Below the pieces are notes generated by a model. That model was given only the letters and a program-made list of their open reading frames with translations. It was not told the DNA's origin and did not search any database. Shown here one piece after another: positions 6,595 through 15,464 of a stretch of 64,000 nt of DNA; positions within the stretch are counted from its first letter, which is position 1; each line of letters starts with the position of its first letter. Origin of the DNA: Marinimicrococcus sp033875255 (GTDB lineage: Bacteria; Pseudomonadota; Alphaproteobacteria; Geminicoccales; Geminicoccaceae); NCBI GenBank assembly GCA_033875255.1, contig JAWZSN010000016.1, positions 62,001-126,000 on the forward strand, given 5' to 3'. The translations under genes were made by a program, and so were the position numbers.

Positions 6595-9501
6595 ATGGCG
6601 GCGAGCTCGGAGGCGGTCGGGCGGCGGGTGACGGTCCATGAGGCGCCGGCGCGCCGTGCCGGAGCGGGCCTCGAGGAGAAGCTGCGCCGCCACCTCGAGG
6701 GCGAGGTCTTCTTCGACCGTTTCTCGCGCGGCCGCTACGCCACCGATGCCTCGATCTACGAGATCGAGCCCTTGGGCGTGGTGGTGCCGCGCAGCGAGGC
6801 CGATCTCGAGGCGGTTCTCTCGATAGCGCGCGAGGAGGGCGTGCCGCTATTGATGCGCGGTGGCGGCACCTCGCAGGCCGGCCAGACGGTGAACCGTGCG
6901 CTCGTGGTGGACACGACGCGCCACCTGAACCGCCTGATCGCGGTGGACCAGGAGGCGCGGACGGCCATCGTCCAGCCGGGCCTGGTGCTGGACGAGCTGA
7001 ACCGCCAGCTCAAGGGCAGGGGCCTGTTCTTCCCGGTGGACGTCTCCACCGCCAGCCGCGCCACGCTGGGCGGCATGGCCGCCAACAACTCGGCCGGCGG
7101 CCGCTCGATCCGCTACGGCATCATGGTTCACAACGTGCTGGGCATCGATGCCCTGCTGGCCGACGGCACCGCCTGCAGCTTCGGGCCGACCGGACCCGAC
7201 ACCGGCGCGCTGCAGCCCGATGCCTACGGCGCCCTGGTCGAGGGCGTGCGCGCCATCGCCGGCGGCGTGCAGGACGAGATCGCCGCGCGCTTTCCAAAGG
7301 TCCTGCGGCGCGTCGGCGGCTACAATCTCGATACCGTCGATTCGGCCGGGCACAATATGGCGAGCCTGCTGGTGGGCTCGGAGGGCACGCTGGCGCTCTT
7401 CAAGCGGATCGGGCTCCGCCTGCACGAGCTGCCCAAGCGCCGGGTCATGGGGATCTGCCGGTTCCCCAGCTTTCACGACGCCATGGAAAGCACACGTCAT
7501 CTGGTGGCGCTGGACCCCGAGGCGGTGGAGCTGGTCGACAGCACGATCCTGTCGCTTGCCGCCGATATCCCCATCTACGCGCCCACGGTGGAGCGCATGC
7601 GCGGCGACGCCGGCACCGACTGCGTGCTGATCGTCGAGTTCGCCGGCGAGGATCTCTCCGCCCTCGAGGCGAAGCTGGCGGGGCTGGCCGAGGTGATGGC
7701 TGGTCTCGGCTTCCCCCGGGCGGTCCTGCCGGCAGTGGACACGGGCTTCCAGGCAGCCGTGGCCGAGGTCCGGAAGGCCGGGCTCAACATCGTCATGTCG
7801 ATGAAGGGGGCCGCCAAGCCGGTCTCCTTCATCGAGGACTGCGCGGTGCCGCTCGAGCATCTGGGGGCCTTCACTGCCGAGGTGAACGAGCTGTTCGCCC
7901 GGCACGGCGTCAAGGGCACCTGGTATGCCCATGCCTCGGTGGGCTGCCTCCATGTGCGGCCGGTCCTGAACCTGCGCGAGGCGGCCGACCGGCGGCGGTT
8001 GCGCCTGATCGCCGAGGAGACCTTCGCGCTGGTGCGGCGCTTCGGGGGCTCGCATTCCGGCGAGCATGGCGACGGGATCGTGCGCAGCGAGTTCCACGAG
8101 GCGATGTTCGGCCGGCCGCTCGTGCGCGCCTTCGAGCAGGTGAAGGACCTGTTCGACCCGGCGGGGCTGCTCAACCCCGGCAAGATCGTGCGCGCGCCGC
8201 GGATGGACGAGGTCGCCCTGCTGCGGCAGCGCGGCGAGCTGCCGCCGCAGCCGGCCACCGTGCTCGACTGGAGGGCCTGGGGCTCGCTGCGCGGGGCTGC
8301 CGAGATGTGCAACAACAATGGCGAGTGCCGCAAGGCGGGCGGGGTCATGTGCCCGTCCTTCAAGGTCACGGGCGAGGAGCAGCACGTCACCCGCGGCCGC
8401 GCCAACACGCTGCGCCTTGCCCTGCTCGGACGGCTCGGCCCCGACGCGCTGCGCTCGACGGGCGTGCGGGCAGCGCTCGATCTTTGCATCGGCTGCAAGG
8501 CTTGCCGGCGCGAATGCCCGACCGGCGTCGACATGGCGCGCATGAAGACGGAGGTGCTCTGCCAGCAGCGCCGCGACGGCGGGATCGACCTGCGCAGCCG
8601 GCTCATCGCCTTCCTGCCGCGCTATGCGCCGCTGGCGCGGCGGGCAGGACCGCTCTTGAACCTCGTCGAGAAAAGCGCTGCCGCCCGGCGTCTGCGCGCA
8701 AGGATATCGGGCTTTTCGGCCGAGCGGCCGATGCCCGCCTGGGCGGCGAGACCGTTCCTGCCGAAGAGCGGCGCGCTGCCCGCGGCAGGCGAGGGGGTGG
8801 CTCTCCTCACCGACTGCTTCACCCGATGGTTCGAGCCGGAGAACGGGCGGGCCGCCGAGCGGGTGCTGGCGCGGGGCGGCAGGCGGGTGTGGCATCCGCC
8901 GCATGACGGCCGGCCGCTGTGCTGCGGCCGCACGTTCCTGGCACAAGGGCTGGTCGAGGAGGCGCGGCAGGAGGCGGGGCGGCTGATGGCAGCGCTGCGC
9001 CCGGCCCTCGAGGGCGGGCTCAAGGTGGTGGGGCTGGAGCCCTCCTGCCTGTACACGTTGCGCGACGATGGCGGCGACCTCGTCGAGCCGGCCGATGCCG
9101 GGCTCTTGCGGGCGGGCATGGTCTCGTTCGCCGAGGCGCTGGAGGAGGTCGAGCTGACGCCCCCGGAGGGCGGGCGGCCCGATGTCCTGCTGCACCTGCA
9201 CTGCCACCAGCGCGCCCATGGCGCGGAGAAGGGCTCGCGCGGCGTGCTCGCCGACCGGCTCGGCCTCAGCCTCGCCCTGACGCCGCCCGGCTGCTGCGGC
9301 ATGGCCGGAAGCTTCGGCTACGAGGCCGAGCATGCCGCCATGTCGCGGCAGATCGCCGAGGCCGGGCCGCTCCCGGCGGTGCGCGAGGCAGGGGGCCGTC
9401 TCGTGGTGGCCGACGGCACGAGCTGCCGCCACCAGCTCCGGGACCTTGCGGGCGTCCGGCCGGTTCATCTCGCAGTGGCGGTCGACCGCCTGCTCGCCTA
9501 G
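6595..9501 (+). CDS. FAD-linked oxidase / Fe-S oxidoreductase fusion (D-lactate or 2-hydroxyacid dehydrogenase type)
   Basis: A 968-aa fusion of a GlcD-type flavin dehydrogenase with a GlpC/LldE-type iron-sulfur module, of the kind that oxidises D-lactate, D-2-hydroxyglutarate or similar acids to the electron-transport chain. The PCMH FAD-binding domain shows TLGGMAANNSAGGRSIRYG near residue 160, and the FAD-oxidase C-terminal domain ends with SGEHGDGIVRSE. Next comes the ferredoxin module, with CNNNGECRK and CIGCKACRRECPTGVD, then two CCG-type cysteine motifs, the second being PGCCGMAGSFG after LHCHQRAH. ATG 6595 is chosen because GGAGGGG precedes it by about 8 bp. No membrane span is visible, so it is probably cytoplasmic and membrane-peripheral. 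The substrate cannot be read from sequence. Confidence 0.88.
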   Translation: MAASSEAVGRRVTVHEAPARRAGAGLEEKLRRHLEGEVFFDRFSRGRYATDASIYEIEPLGVVVPRSEADLEAVLSIAREEGVPLLMRGGGTSQAGQTVNRALVVDTTRHLNRLIAVDQEARTAIVQPGLVLDELNRQLKGRGLFFPVDVSTASRATLGGMAANNSAGGRSIRYGIMVHNVLGIDALLADGTACSFGPTGPDTGALQPDAYGALVEGVRAIAGGVQDEIAARFPKVLRRVGGYNLDTVDSAGHNMASLLVGSEGTLALFKRIGLRLHELPKRRVMGICRFPSFHDAMESTRHLVALDPEAVELVDSTILSLAADIPIYAPTVERMRGDAGTDCVLIVEFAGEDLSALEAKLAGLAEVMAGLGFPRAVLPAVDTGFQAAVAEVRKAGLNIVMSMKGAAKPVSFIEDCAVPLEHLGAFTAEVNELFARHGVKGTWYAHASVGCLHVRPVLNLREAADRRRLRLIAEETFALVRRFGGSHSGEHGDGIVRSEFHEAMFGRPLVRAFEQVKDLFDPAGLLNPGKIVRAPRMDEVALLRQRGELPPQPATVLDWRAWGSLRGAAEMCNNNGECRKAGGVMCPSFKVTGEEQHVTRGRANTLRLALLGRLGPDALRSTGVRAALDLCIGCKACRRECPTGVDMARMKTEVLCQQRRDGGIDLRSRLIAFLPRYAPLARRAGPLLNLVEKSAAARRLRARISGFSAERPMPAWAARPFLPKSGALPAAGEGVALLTDCFTRWFEPENGRAAERVLARGGRRVWHPPHDGRPLCCGRTFLAQGLVEEARQEAGRLMAALRPALEGGLKVVGLEPSCLYTLRDDGGDLVEPADAGLLRAGMVSFAEALEEVELTPPEGGRPDVLLHLHCHQRAHGAEKGSRGVLADRLGLSLALTPPGCCGMAGSFGYEAEHAAMSRQIAEAGPLPAVREAGGRLVVADGTSCRHQLRDLAGVRPVHLAVAVDRLLA

Positions 9502-9514
9502 CTTGGATCCTGCC

Positions 9515-10036
9515 ATGAAAACAATTCGCGCTCTGCTCTGCGCCGCTTCCCTCGTGGCGGTGGCGCCCCTCCAGGCGGCACCGCCGCCCTCGGCCGCACA
9601 GTTCGACAGTTTCGTGCGCGAGGGCGGGCGGCACTGCGCCACGGCTTCCTCGAAGGCCTGCTTCGCGCGCGGCTTCGGTTTCGCCGACCGCGACGGCGAC
9701 GGGCTCTTGTCGCTGGAGGAGGCGCGTGCGGTGCACGGCGCGCTGCGCGACTGGACCCTGGCCAACCGGGATCAGCTGGCCGAGCCGGACCGGCGCGGGC
9801 TGGCGGTGGGGCTGCTGGTGGTCCAGCTCGTCGGTCTCGAGGCGATCTTCGGCAGCTACGACGAGAATGGCGACGGCCGGCTGAGCCGGGCCGAGCTGCA
9901 GGCCGACGTGCGGCTCGACGAGCGACCGCTGCCCGTGCTGGTGCGTGATCCCGACGCCGTCGACTGGCGCAGCCTGCGGGCGCGGCTCGGCCCGGCGGGC
10001 GCGCTGCTCGAGGACATCATGCCCCGAGGCTCCTGA
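9515..10036 (+). CDS. Exported EF-hand calcium-binding protein
   Basis: A 173-aa protein with a Sec signal peptide (MKTIRALLCAASLVAVAPLQA, cleavage near residue 22) and two EF-hand loops, DRDGDGLLSLEE around residue 54 and DENGDGRLSRAE around residue 115. Asp/Asn residues occupy the calcium-ligand positions in both. It begins 13 bp after the dehydrogenase stop and ends 19 bp before ftsH2, so the three are probably cotranscribed. Two cysteines (CATASSKACF) near the N-terminus could form a disulfide in the periplasm. Its partner is unknown. Confidence 0.8.
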   Translation: MKTIRALLCAASLVAVAPLQAAPPPSAAQFDSFVREGGRHCATASSKACFARGFGFADRDGDGLLSLEEARAVHGALRDWTLANRDQLAEPDRRGLAVGLLVVQLVGLEAIFGSYDENGDGRLSRAELQADVRLDERPLPVLVRDPDAVDWRSLRARLGPAGALLEDIMPRGS

Positions 10037-10055
10037 CTGTCGCTGGAGGTGCAGG

Positions 10056-11951
10056 ATGGCGAAAGAGAAGGACAAGCGCCGCAAATCGCCCACCCCGCTG
10101 GGGCCGATCGGCAATGGCGGGCAGTGGCACATCTGGTACGTGGTGGGCGCCGTGCTGCTGCTGCTGCTCCTGCAGGACTGGTGGCAGCAGAGCCGCACCA
10201 CCGAGGTCATCCCCTACAGCGCGTTCGAATCCTATCTCGAGCAGGGGGTCGTCGAGCGGGTGACGGTCGGCGAGCAGTTCCTCTCCGGCACCTTCAAGAC
10301 CGCCCAGGACGGCAAGACCCAGTTCGTCACACCCCGGGTCGACCCGGCGGTGGCCGACCGGCTCGAGAAGTACAACGTCGAGTTCACCGGCACGGCCGAG
10401 AACACGTTCCTGCGCGACATCCTCTCCTGGGTCGTGCCCATCGTCATCTTCTTCGCGATCTGGATGTTCATCTTTCGCAAGTTCGCGGAGAAGCAGGGCA
10501 TGGGCGGCTTCATGTCGGTGGGCAAGTCCAAGGCCAAGATCTACGTCGAGCAGGACACGAAGACGACCTTCGCCGACGTGGCGGGCGTCGAGGAATCCAA
10601 GGAGGAGCTGGCGGAGATCGTCGAGTTCCTCAAGGACCGCGAGCAATATGGCAGGCTGGGGGCGCGCCTGCCCAAGGGCATCCTCCTGGTAGGCCCGCCC
10701 GGCACCGGCAAGACGCTGCTGGCGCGGGCCGTGGCTGGCGAGGCGGGCGTGCCGTTCTTCTCGATCTCGGGCTCCGAGTTCGTCGAGATGTTCGTGGGGG
10801 TGGGTGCCGCCCGGGTGCGCGATCTCTTCGAGCAGGCCAGGAAGGCAGCACCTGCCATCGTCTTCATCGACGAGCTCGACGCGCTCGGCCGGGCGCGCAG
10901 TGCCTTGACCGGCGTGGGCGGCCATGACGAGCGCGAGCAGACCTTGAACCAGCTCCTGACCGAGCTCGACGGCTTCGACCCGTCCGAGGGCGTGGTGCTG
11001 CTGGCGGCCACCAACCGGCCGGAGATCCTCGATCCGGCCCTGCTGCGCGCCGGCCGCTTCGACCGCCAGGTGCTGGTCGACCGCCCGGACAAGCAAGGCC
11101 GCGTCCAGATTCTCCAGGTCCACGTTCGGAAGATCCGCCTCGCCCCCGATGCCGATCTCGAGCAGGTGGCCGCCATGACCACTGGCTTTTCCGGCGCCGA
11201 TCTCGCCAACCTCGTCAACGAGGCGGCGCTGCTCGCCACCCGGCGCCGGGCCGACTCCGTGGGGATGGAGGATTTCACCCAGGCGGTAGAGCGGATCGTG
11301 GCCGGCCTCGAGAAGCGCAACCGCCTGCTGAACCCGCGAGAGCGCGAGATCGTGGCCCACCACGAGATGGGACACGTCCTGGTAGCGCTGGCCCTGCCGG
11401 GCTCGGACGCGGTGCACAAGGTCTCGATCATTCCCCGCGGCGTCGGCGCGCTGGGCTACACCATCCAGCGGCCCACCGAGGACCGTTTCTTGATGACCCG
11501 CGAGGAGCTCGAGGACAAGATCTGCATGATCTTGGGCGGTCGCGGCGCCGAGAAGCTGGTCTATGAGCATCTCTCGACCGGGGCCGCCGACGATCTGGTG
11601 CGCGCCACCGACATCGCCCGCAGCATGGTCGCCCGCTACGGCATGGACGAGAAGGTGGGCTCGATTGCCTACGATGCCGAGCGCAGCCCGTTCCTCCAGC
11701 CCGCCCCCGGCCAGTCCTATACCGAGCGGCGGTTCAGCGAGGAGACGGCCCGCGAGATCGACCTGGCGGTGCGACGCATCATCGATGGCGCTTTCGAGCG
11801 CACCATGGGGATCCTGCGCCGCAACCGCGACATGCTGGAGCACTGTGCGCGCGCGCTGCTCGAGGTCGAGACGCTCGACGAGGCGGCGCTGCGCCGGCTG
11901 ACCGCCGGCCTCCACCGGGAGCCGGCACGCGGCGCCCGGGCGGCCGAGTGA
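10056..11951 (+). CDS. FtsH-type membrane AAA protease, divergent second copy
   Basis: A 631-aa membrane-anchored ATP-dependent zinc protease. Membrane spans lie at about residues 26-42 and 122-141 with a periplasmic loop between them. The AAA module has Walker A GPPGTGKT (213-220), Walker B IVFIDELDALG and the SRH segment ATNRPEILDPALLRAGRFDR. The protease zinc site is HEMGH (436-440) where canonical FtsH has HEAGH, and the Walker B region reads ELDALG rather than EIDAVG. This is the divergent copy; the canonical copy is at 54332-56266. Start ATG 10056 follows GGAGGTG. Likely a specialised quality-control protease working with the EF-hand neighbour or the HtpX-like protease; that is inference. 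Confidence 0.9.
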   Translation: MAKEKDKRRKSPTPLGPIGNGGQWHIWYVVGAVLLLLLLQDWWQQSRTTEVIPYSAFESYLEQGVVERVTVGEQFLSGTFKTAQDGKTQFVTPRVDPAVADRLEKYNVEFTGTAENTFLRDILSWVVPIVIFFAIWMFIFRKFAEKQGMGGFMSVGKSKAKIYVEQDTKTTFADVAGVEESKEELAEIVEFLKDREQYGRLGARLPKGILLVGPPGTGKTLLARAVAGEAGVPFFSISGSEFVEMFVGVGAARVRDLFEQARKAAPAIVFIDELDALGRARSALTGVGGHDEREQTLNQLLTELDGFDPSEGVVLLAATNRPEILDPALLRAGRFDRQVLVDRPDKQGRVQILQVHVRKIRLAPDADLEQVAAMTTGFSGADLANLVNEAALLATRRRADSVGMEDFTQAVERIVAGLEKRNRLLNPREREIVAHHEMGHVLVALALPGSDAVHKVSIIPRGVGALGYTIQRPTEDRFLMTREELEDKICMILGGRGAEKLVYEHLSTGAADDLVRATDIARSMVARYGMDEKVGSIAYDAERSPFLQPAPGQSYTERRFSEETAREIDLAVRRIIDGAFERTMGILRRNRDMLEHCARALLEVETLDEAALRRLTAGLHREPARGARAAE

Positions 11952-11972
11952 GCCCCAAGCCCAAGGCGCGGC

Positions 11973-12965
11973 TCAGTACCACACGCCGGGCCAGCGCCAG
12001 CGCGGTGCGGTGCCGGCGCGGTGCACCCAATGCCCGGGTGCCAGGCGCAGCGCCGGGGAAGGAGCGAGATCGGGACGCTCCTCGAGCTCGAGCAGCCGGC
12101 GGACCCGCTCCCCTGTCGGCGGGTGGGTGCGCAGCAGCGAGGGCTCCGGCATGCGGCGGCCGGGCAGCAGGATCTCCTCCCAGTAGCGCCCCTGCTGCCG
12201 TTCCAGTCGGGCCAGGGCCGAGGCGAGCCCGCGCGGGTCGCCGGTGAGCGAGGCGGCCTCGAGATCGGCGTCGAATTCCCGCGAGCGGGAGAGGGCGAGC
12301 TGAAGCAGGCTCACGACGGTGGGTGCGAAGATCAGGAGCAGCACGAGAAGCCACGGCACCGAACCGGCACCGGTCAGCATCAGCGGCAGGTTGATGAGCA
12401 GCAGAAGCTGGCCGATCCACGACATCACACTGGTCAGCCGGCTCAGCAGATCGGCCAGCCCCATGAGCCAGAGATCGTTGTGGCGCACATGGCTGATCTC
12501 GTGGGCGAGCACGCCGGCGAGCTCGCGCCCGCTCAGTCCGCGCAGCAGGCCGGCGGTGACGGCGATGGCGGCGCGCGAGCGGTTGCCGACCGCAAACGCG
12601 TTGAGCAGGCTGCTCGGGATGTAGTGGAGGCGGGGCGTGTGCGGCAGCCCGGCGCGCCGGGCGAGCTCGTCGAGCAGGGCGTAGCCGTCGGGGAACTCGC
12701 GGTGCGCCACCGGCCGGGCTCCGTAGAGCCGCATGACCAGCTCGGGCGTGATCGACGGTGTGGCGAGCAGGCTCGCTCCGCCCACTGCCAGCGTCCACAC
12801 CAGCCCTACCGGCCCCCACAGGATCCACGCGCAGGCCCCGAGAATGGCGAGCATGCCGCCGATCAGCAGCGCCGTGTGCACGAGATTGCGCAGCCGGTGG
12901 CGCAAATGCTGCTGCCGGTCGAGGCCAAGAGGGGCGCGTGTGGCCGTCATGTCTCGTCGCACCAT
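11973..12965 (-). CDS. M48-family (HtpX-like) membrane zinc metalloprotease
   Basis: A 330-aa integral membrane peptidase of the HtpX/M48 group. Two adjacent hydrophobic segments lie at about residues 35-75, followed by the zinc motif HEISH (AGVLAHEISHVRHND). Two further hydrophobic segments come next, around SWIGQLLLLINLPLML and VPWLLVLLLIFAPTVV. The third zinc ligand region is SREFDADLEAA. Starts at 12965 (MVRRDM) or 12950 (MTATRA) are both possible. The 5' end lies about 58 bp from the divergent macro-domain gene. It is convergent with ftsH2, ending 21 bp away. The family degrades misfolded membrane proteins under stress. Confidence 0.88.
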   Translation of the reverse strand: MVRRDMTATRAPLGLDRQQHLRHRLRNLVHTALLIGGMLAILGACAWILWGPVGLVWTLAVGGASLLATPSITPELVMRLYGARPVAHREFPDGYALLDELARRAGLPHTPRLHYIPSSLLNAFAVGNRSRAAIAVTAGLLRGLSGRELAGVLAHEISHVRHNDLWLMGLADLLSRLTSVMSWIGQLLLLINLPLMLTGAGSVPWLLVLLLIFAPTVVSLLQLALSRSREFDADLEAASLTGDPRGLASALARLERQQGRYWEEILLPGRRMPEPSLLRTHPPTGERVRRLLELEERPDLAPSPALRLAPGHWVHRAGTAPRWRWPGVWY

Positions 12966-13023
12966 GGGGGCCGTGCTAACTCCGTGGATGGCAGGGAAGG
13001 CGTTCAGCAGGGGAGGTTGGGAG

Positions 13024-13569
13024 ATGGCGGCGCCGGAGGCAAGCGCGCGCGGCCGGATGCGGGTCGTGCAGGGCGACATCACCACGCTGGCGGTGGACGC
13101 GATCGTCAATGCCGCCAACGAGGAGCTTTTGCCGGGCGGCGGCGTGTGCGGCGCCATCCACCGTGCTGCCGGCCCGAAGCTGGCGGAGGAGTGCGCCAGG
13201 CTCGGCGGCTGCCCGACCGGCGAGGCGCGGATCACCGGCGGCCACGATCTGCCGGCCCGCCACGTCATCCACACGGTGGGCCCGCTCTGGGACGGCGGCG
13301 AGGCCGGCGAGGCCGAGGAGCTGGCCTCCTGCTACCGCCGCTCCCTGCAGCTGGCCTATCGCCACGGGTTGCGGTCGGTGGCTTTCCCCGCCATCTCCAC
13401 CGGGGTCTTCGGCTACCCGGACGAGTCCGCCGCCGCCATCGCCGTGCGCGAGGTGGCCCGCGTGCTGGCCGAGCGGCCGGAGCTCGAGGAGGTGATCTTC
13501 TGCTGCTTCAGCAGCCGCTCGGCCATGCTGCACGAGCGGGCGCTGGCGGCGCTGGGCAAAGGGAGTTGA
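13024..13569 (+). CDS. Macro-domain protein (O-acetyl-ADP-ribose deacetylase type)
   Basis: A 181-aa single macro domain of the YmdB/MacroD-like class. The ADP-ribose pocket is complete: VQGDITTLAVDAIVNAAN, then LLPGGGVCGAIHRAAG, and the later FPAISTGVFGYP diphosphate loop. The family hydrolyses O-acetyl-ADP-ribose or removes mono-ADP-ribose from Asp/Glu side chains. ATG 13024 follows a strong AGGGGAGG. The stop lies 5 bp before the KDG kinase start, so it is the first gene of the sugar-acid operon. Its link to sugar metabolism is not obvious. Confidence 0.9.
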   Translation: MAAPEASARGRMRVVQGDITTLAVDAIVNAANEELLPGGGVCGAIHRAAGPKLAEECARLGGCPTGEARITGGHDLPARHVIHTVGPLWDGGEAGEAEELASCYRRSLQLAYRHGLRSVAFPAISTGVFGYPDESAAAIAVREVARVLAERPELEEVIFCCFSSRSAMLHERALAALGKGS

Positions 13570-13574
13570 CGCGG

Positions 13575-14507
13575 GTGGCGCTCGATCTTGTCTGTCTCGG
13601 CGAGCCGATGGTGGAGTTCAACCAGACGGAGCGCGACCAGCCGCAGTTCCTGATGGGCCATGGCGGCGACACGTCCAACTGCGCCATCGCCGCCGCCCGC
13701 CACGGGCTGAAGGTGGGCTATCTCACGCGGCTGGGCGACGATGCGATGGCCGACAGCCTCATGAAGCTGTGGCGGGAGGAGCGGGTGGACGCCTCGCGGG
13801 TGGTGCGCGACCCCGCCGCCCCCACCGGCATCTACTTCGTGACCCACGGCCCCGAGGGGCACGCCTTCACCTACTACCGGGCCGGCTCGGCGGCCAGCCG
13901 CATGCGGCCGGAGGACCTGCCGCACGACTATCTCCTAGGCGCGCGGGCGCTGCACCTCTCCGGCATCAGCCAGTCGATCAGCGACAGCGCCTGCGATACC
14001 TGCTTCGCCGCCATCGAGGCCGCACGGCGCGAGAACGTCTTGGTGTCCTACGACACCAACCTGCGCCTCAAGCTCTGGCCGCTCGACCGTGCCCGCGCGA
14101 TCATCCACGCTACCGCCCCCAGGGTCGACATCCTGCGCCCCGGCCTCGACGATGCCCGCCAGCTCACCGGCCTCGAGGATGCGGACGAGATCGTCGACTT
14201 CTACCTGCGCCTGGGCGCGCCGCTCGTGGCCCTGACGCTGGGCTCGGAGGGGGCGTTGGTGGCGACGGCCGACCGGCGGCAGCGCTTTGCCGCCCGCAAG
14301 GTGGAGTCGGTGGACGCCACCGGCGCCGGCGACGCCTTCGACGGCGCGTTCCTCGCCGAATATCTGCGCACCCGCGATCCGTTCGGAGCGGGTGAGTTCG
14401 CTAACGCCGCGGCAGCGCTCGCCACGACCGGCTACGGCGCGGTGGCGCCGCTGCCGCGCCGTGGCCAGGTCGAGAGCTTCCTTGCCGGGAGATCGGGCGA
14501 TGCTTGA
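13575..14507 (+). CDS. kdgK: 2-dehydro-3-deoxygluconokinase (PfkB family)
   Basis: Phosphorylates 2-keto-3-deoxygluconate to KDPG in the Entner-Doudoroff branch of sugar-acid degradation. The protein (310 aa) opens with LVCLGEPMVEFNQ, then GGDTSNCAIAAARHG, typical of KDG kinases in the ribokinase fold. The catalytic anion hole DATGAGDAFDGAF near residue 252 carries the general-base Asp. GTG 13575 is preferred over TTG 13566 because GGGAG sits about 9 bp upstream of it. It is tightly packed between the macro-domain gene and dgoK, overlapping dgoK by 8 bp. Another PfkB sugar kinase is possible but less likely. Confidence 0.85.
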   Translation: MALDLVCLGEPMVEFNQTERDQPQFLMGHGGDTSNCAIAAARHGLKVGYLTRLGDDAMADSLMKLWREERVDASRVVRDPAAPTGIYFVTHGPEGHAFTYYRAGSAASRMRPEDLPHDYLLGARALHLSGISQSISDSACDTCFAAIEAARRENVLVSYDTNLRLKLWPLDRARAIIHATAPRVDILRPGLDDARQLTGLEDADEIVDFYLRLGAPLVALTLGSEGALVATADRRQRFAARKVESVDATGAGDAFDGAFLAEYLRTRDPFGAGEFANAAAALATTGYGAVAPLPRRGQVESFLAGRSGDA

Positions 14508-15441
14508 GGCGACGGGCACCGCGCTGATCGGTCTCGACTGGGGCACCAGCTCGTTTCGGGCCTGCCGGATGGACCGGGCGGGCCGGGTCCTCGAGCGGCG
14601 CCAGGCACCGGCCGGCATCATGAACGTGGCGCAGGGGCGTTTCGAGCAGACCCTCGAGGAGCAGGTCGGCGACTGGCTTGCCGCGGGGCCGAAGGTGCCG
14701 GTGCTCGCCTCGGGCATGATCGGCAGCCGCCAGGGTTGGGTCGAGGTGCCCTATCTGGCATGTCCGGCGGGTGGCGAGGCGATCGGCGCGGCCCTGCTGG
14801 CGCACACGGCCCCGAGCGGGCGGGTGCTGCATTTCGTGCCGGGCCTGAGCGGCCGCGACCCGCTGGGCATTCCCGACGTGATGCGCGGCGAGGAGACCCA
14901 GATCGTGGGGGCGCTCGCCGGCGAGAAGGGCACCCGCCTGGTCCTGCTGCCGGGCACCCACAGCAAGTGGGCGCTGGTCGAGAACGGTTCCGTGCGCTGG
15001 TTCGCGAGCTTCATGACCGGCGAGCTCTTCGCGGTGCTGCGCGGCCACTCGATCCTCGGGCGGCTTATGGAGGGCGCGGCGGACGACGAGGAGGGCTTCG
15101 CCCGCGGCGTCGAGGTGGGGCTGGGTCGAGCGGCGGTGGCCGGCGGCACGCTGCGCCGTCTCTTCAGCGCCCGCACCATGGCGCTGATGGGCGATGTGCC
15201 GCCGCGCGGCGTCGCCGCCTATCTATCGGGCCTGCTGATCGCCAGCGAGGTGCGCGAGGCGCTGGACTGCGTGGACGGGGCAGGCGCCTCCGGCAGCGTC
15301 CTGCTGGTGGGCGGCGAAGCCCTCACGGCCCGCTACGCCCAGGCCCTGGAGGCTGCCGCCATCGGCCACGAGGTGGCGCAGGGCGAGCCCGCCGCACGGG
15401 GCCAGTACCTCATCGCCCGGGCGGCCGGACTGCTCGGCTAA
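14500..15441 (+). CDS. dgoK: 2-dehydro-3-deoxygalactonokinase
   Basis: Phosphorylates 2-keto-3-deoxygalactonate in the De Ley-Doudoroff pathway. The 313-aa protein starts with LIGLDWGTSSFRACRMD, the ATPase phosphate loop of the DgoK family. It also has ASGMIGSRQGWVEVPY and LLPGTHSKWALVENG, both characteristic of this family. It overlaps the KDG kinase gene by 8 bp and lies 23 bp before the aldolase, so the three are one operon. Confidence 0.93.
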   Translation: MLEATGTALIGLDWGTSSFRACRMDRAGRVLERRQAPAGIMNVAQGRFEQTLEEQVGDWLAAGPKVPVLASGMIGSRQGWVEVPYLACPAGGEAIGAALLAHTAPSGRVLHFVPGLSGRDPLGIPDVMRGEETQIVGALAGEKGTRLVLLPGTHSKWALVENGSVRWFASFMTGELFAVLRGHSILGRLMEGAADDEEGFARGVEVGLGRAAVAGGTLRRLFSARTMALMGDVPPRGVAAYLSGLLIASEVREALDCVDGAGASGSVLLVGGEALTARYAQALEAAAIGHEVAQGEPAARGQYLIARAAGLLG

Positions 15442-15464
15442 CACCGGCTCCAGGGAGAAAGAGC

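Noticed and set aside
12021..14507. A plus-strand frame running from the antisense of the HtpX-like gene into the KDG kinase
   Set aside because: Only the part from 13575 encodes a recognisable kinase; the 1.5 kb before it lies opposite the HtpX-like and macro-domain genes and shows no domain.
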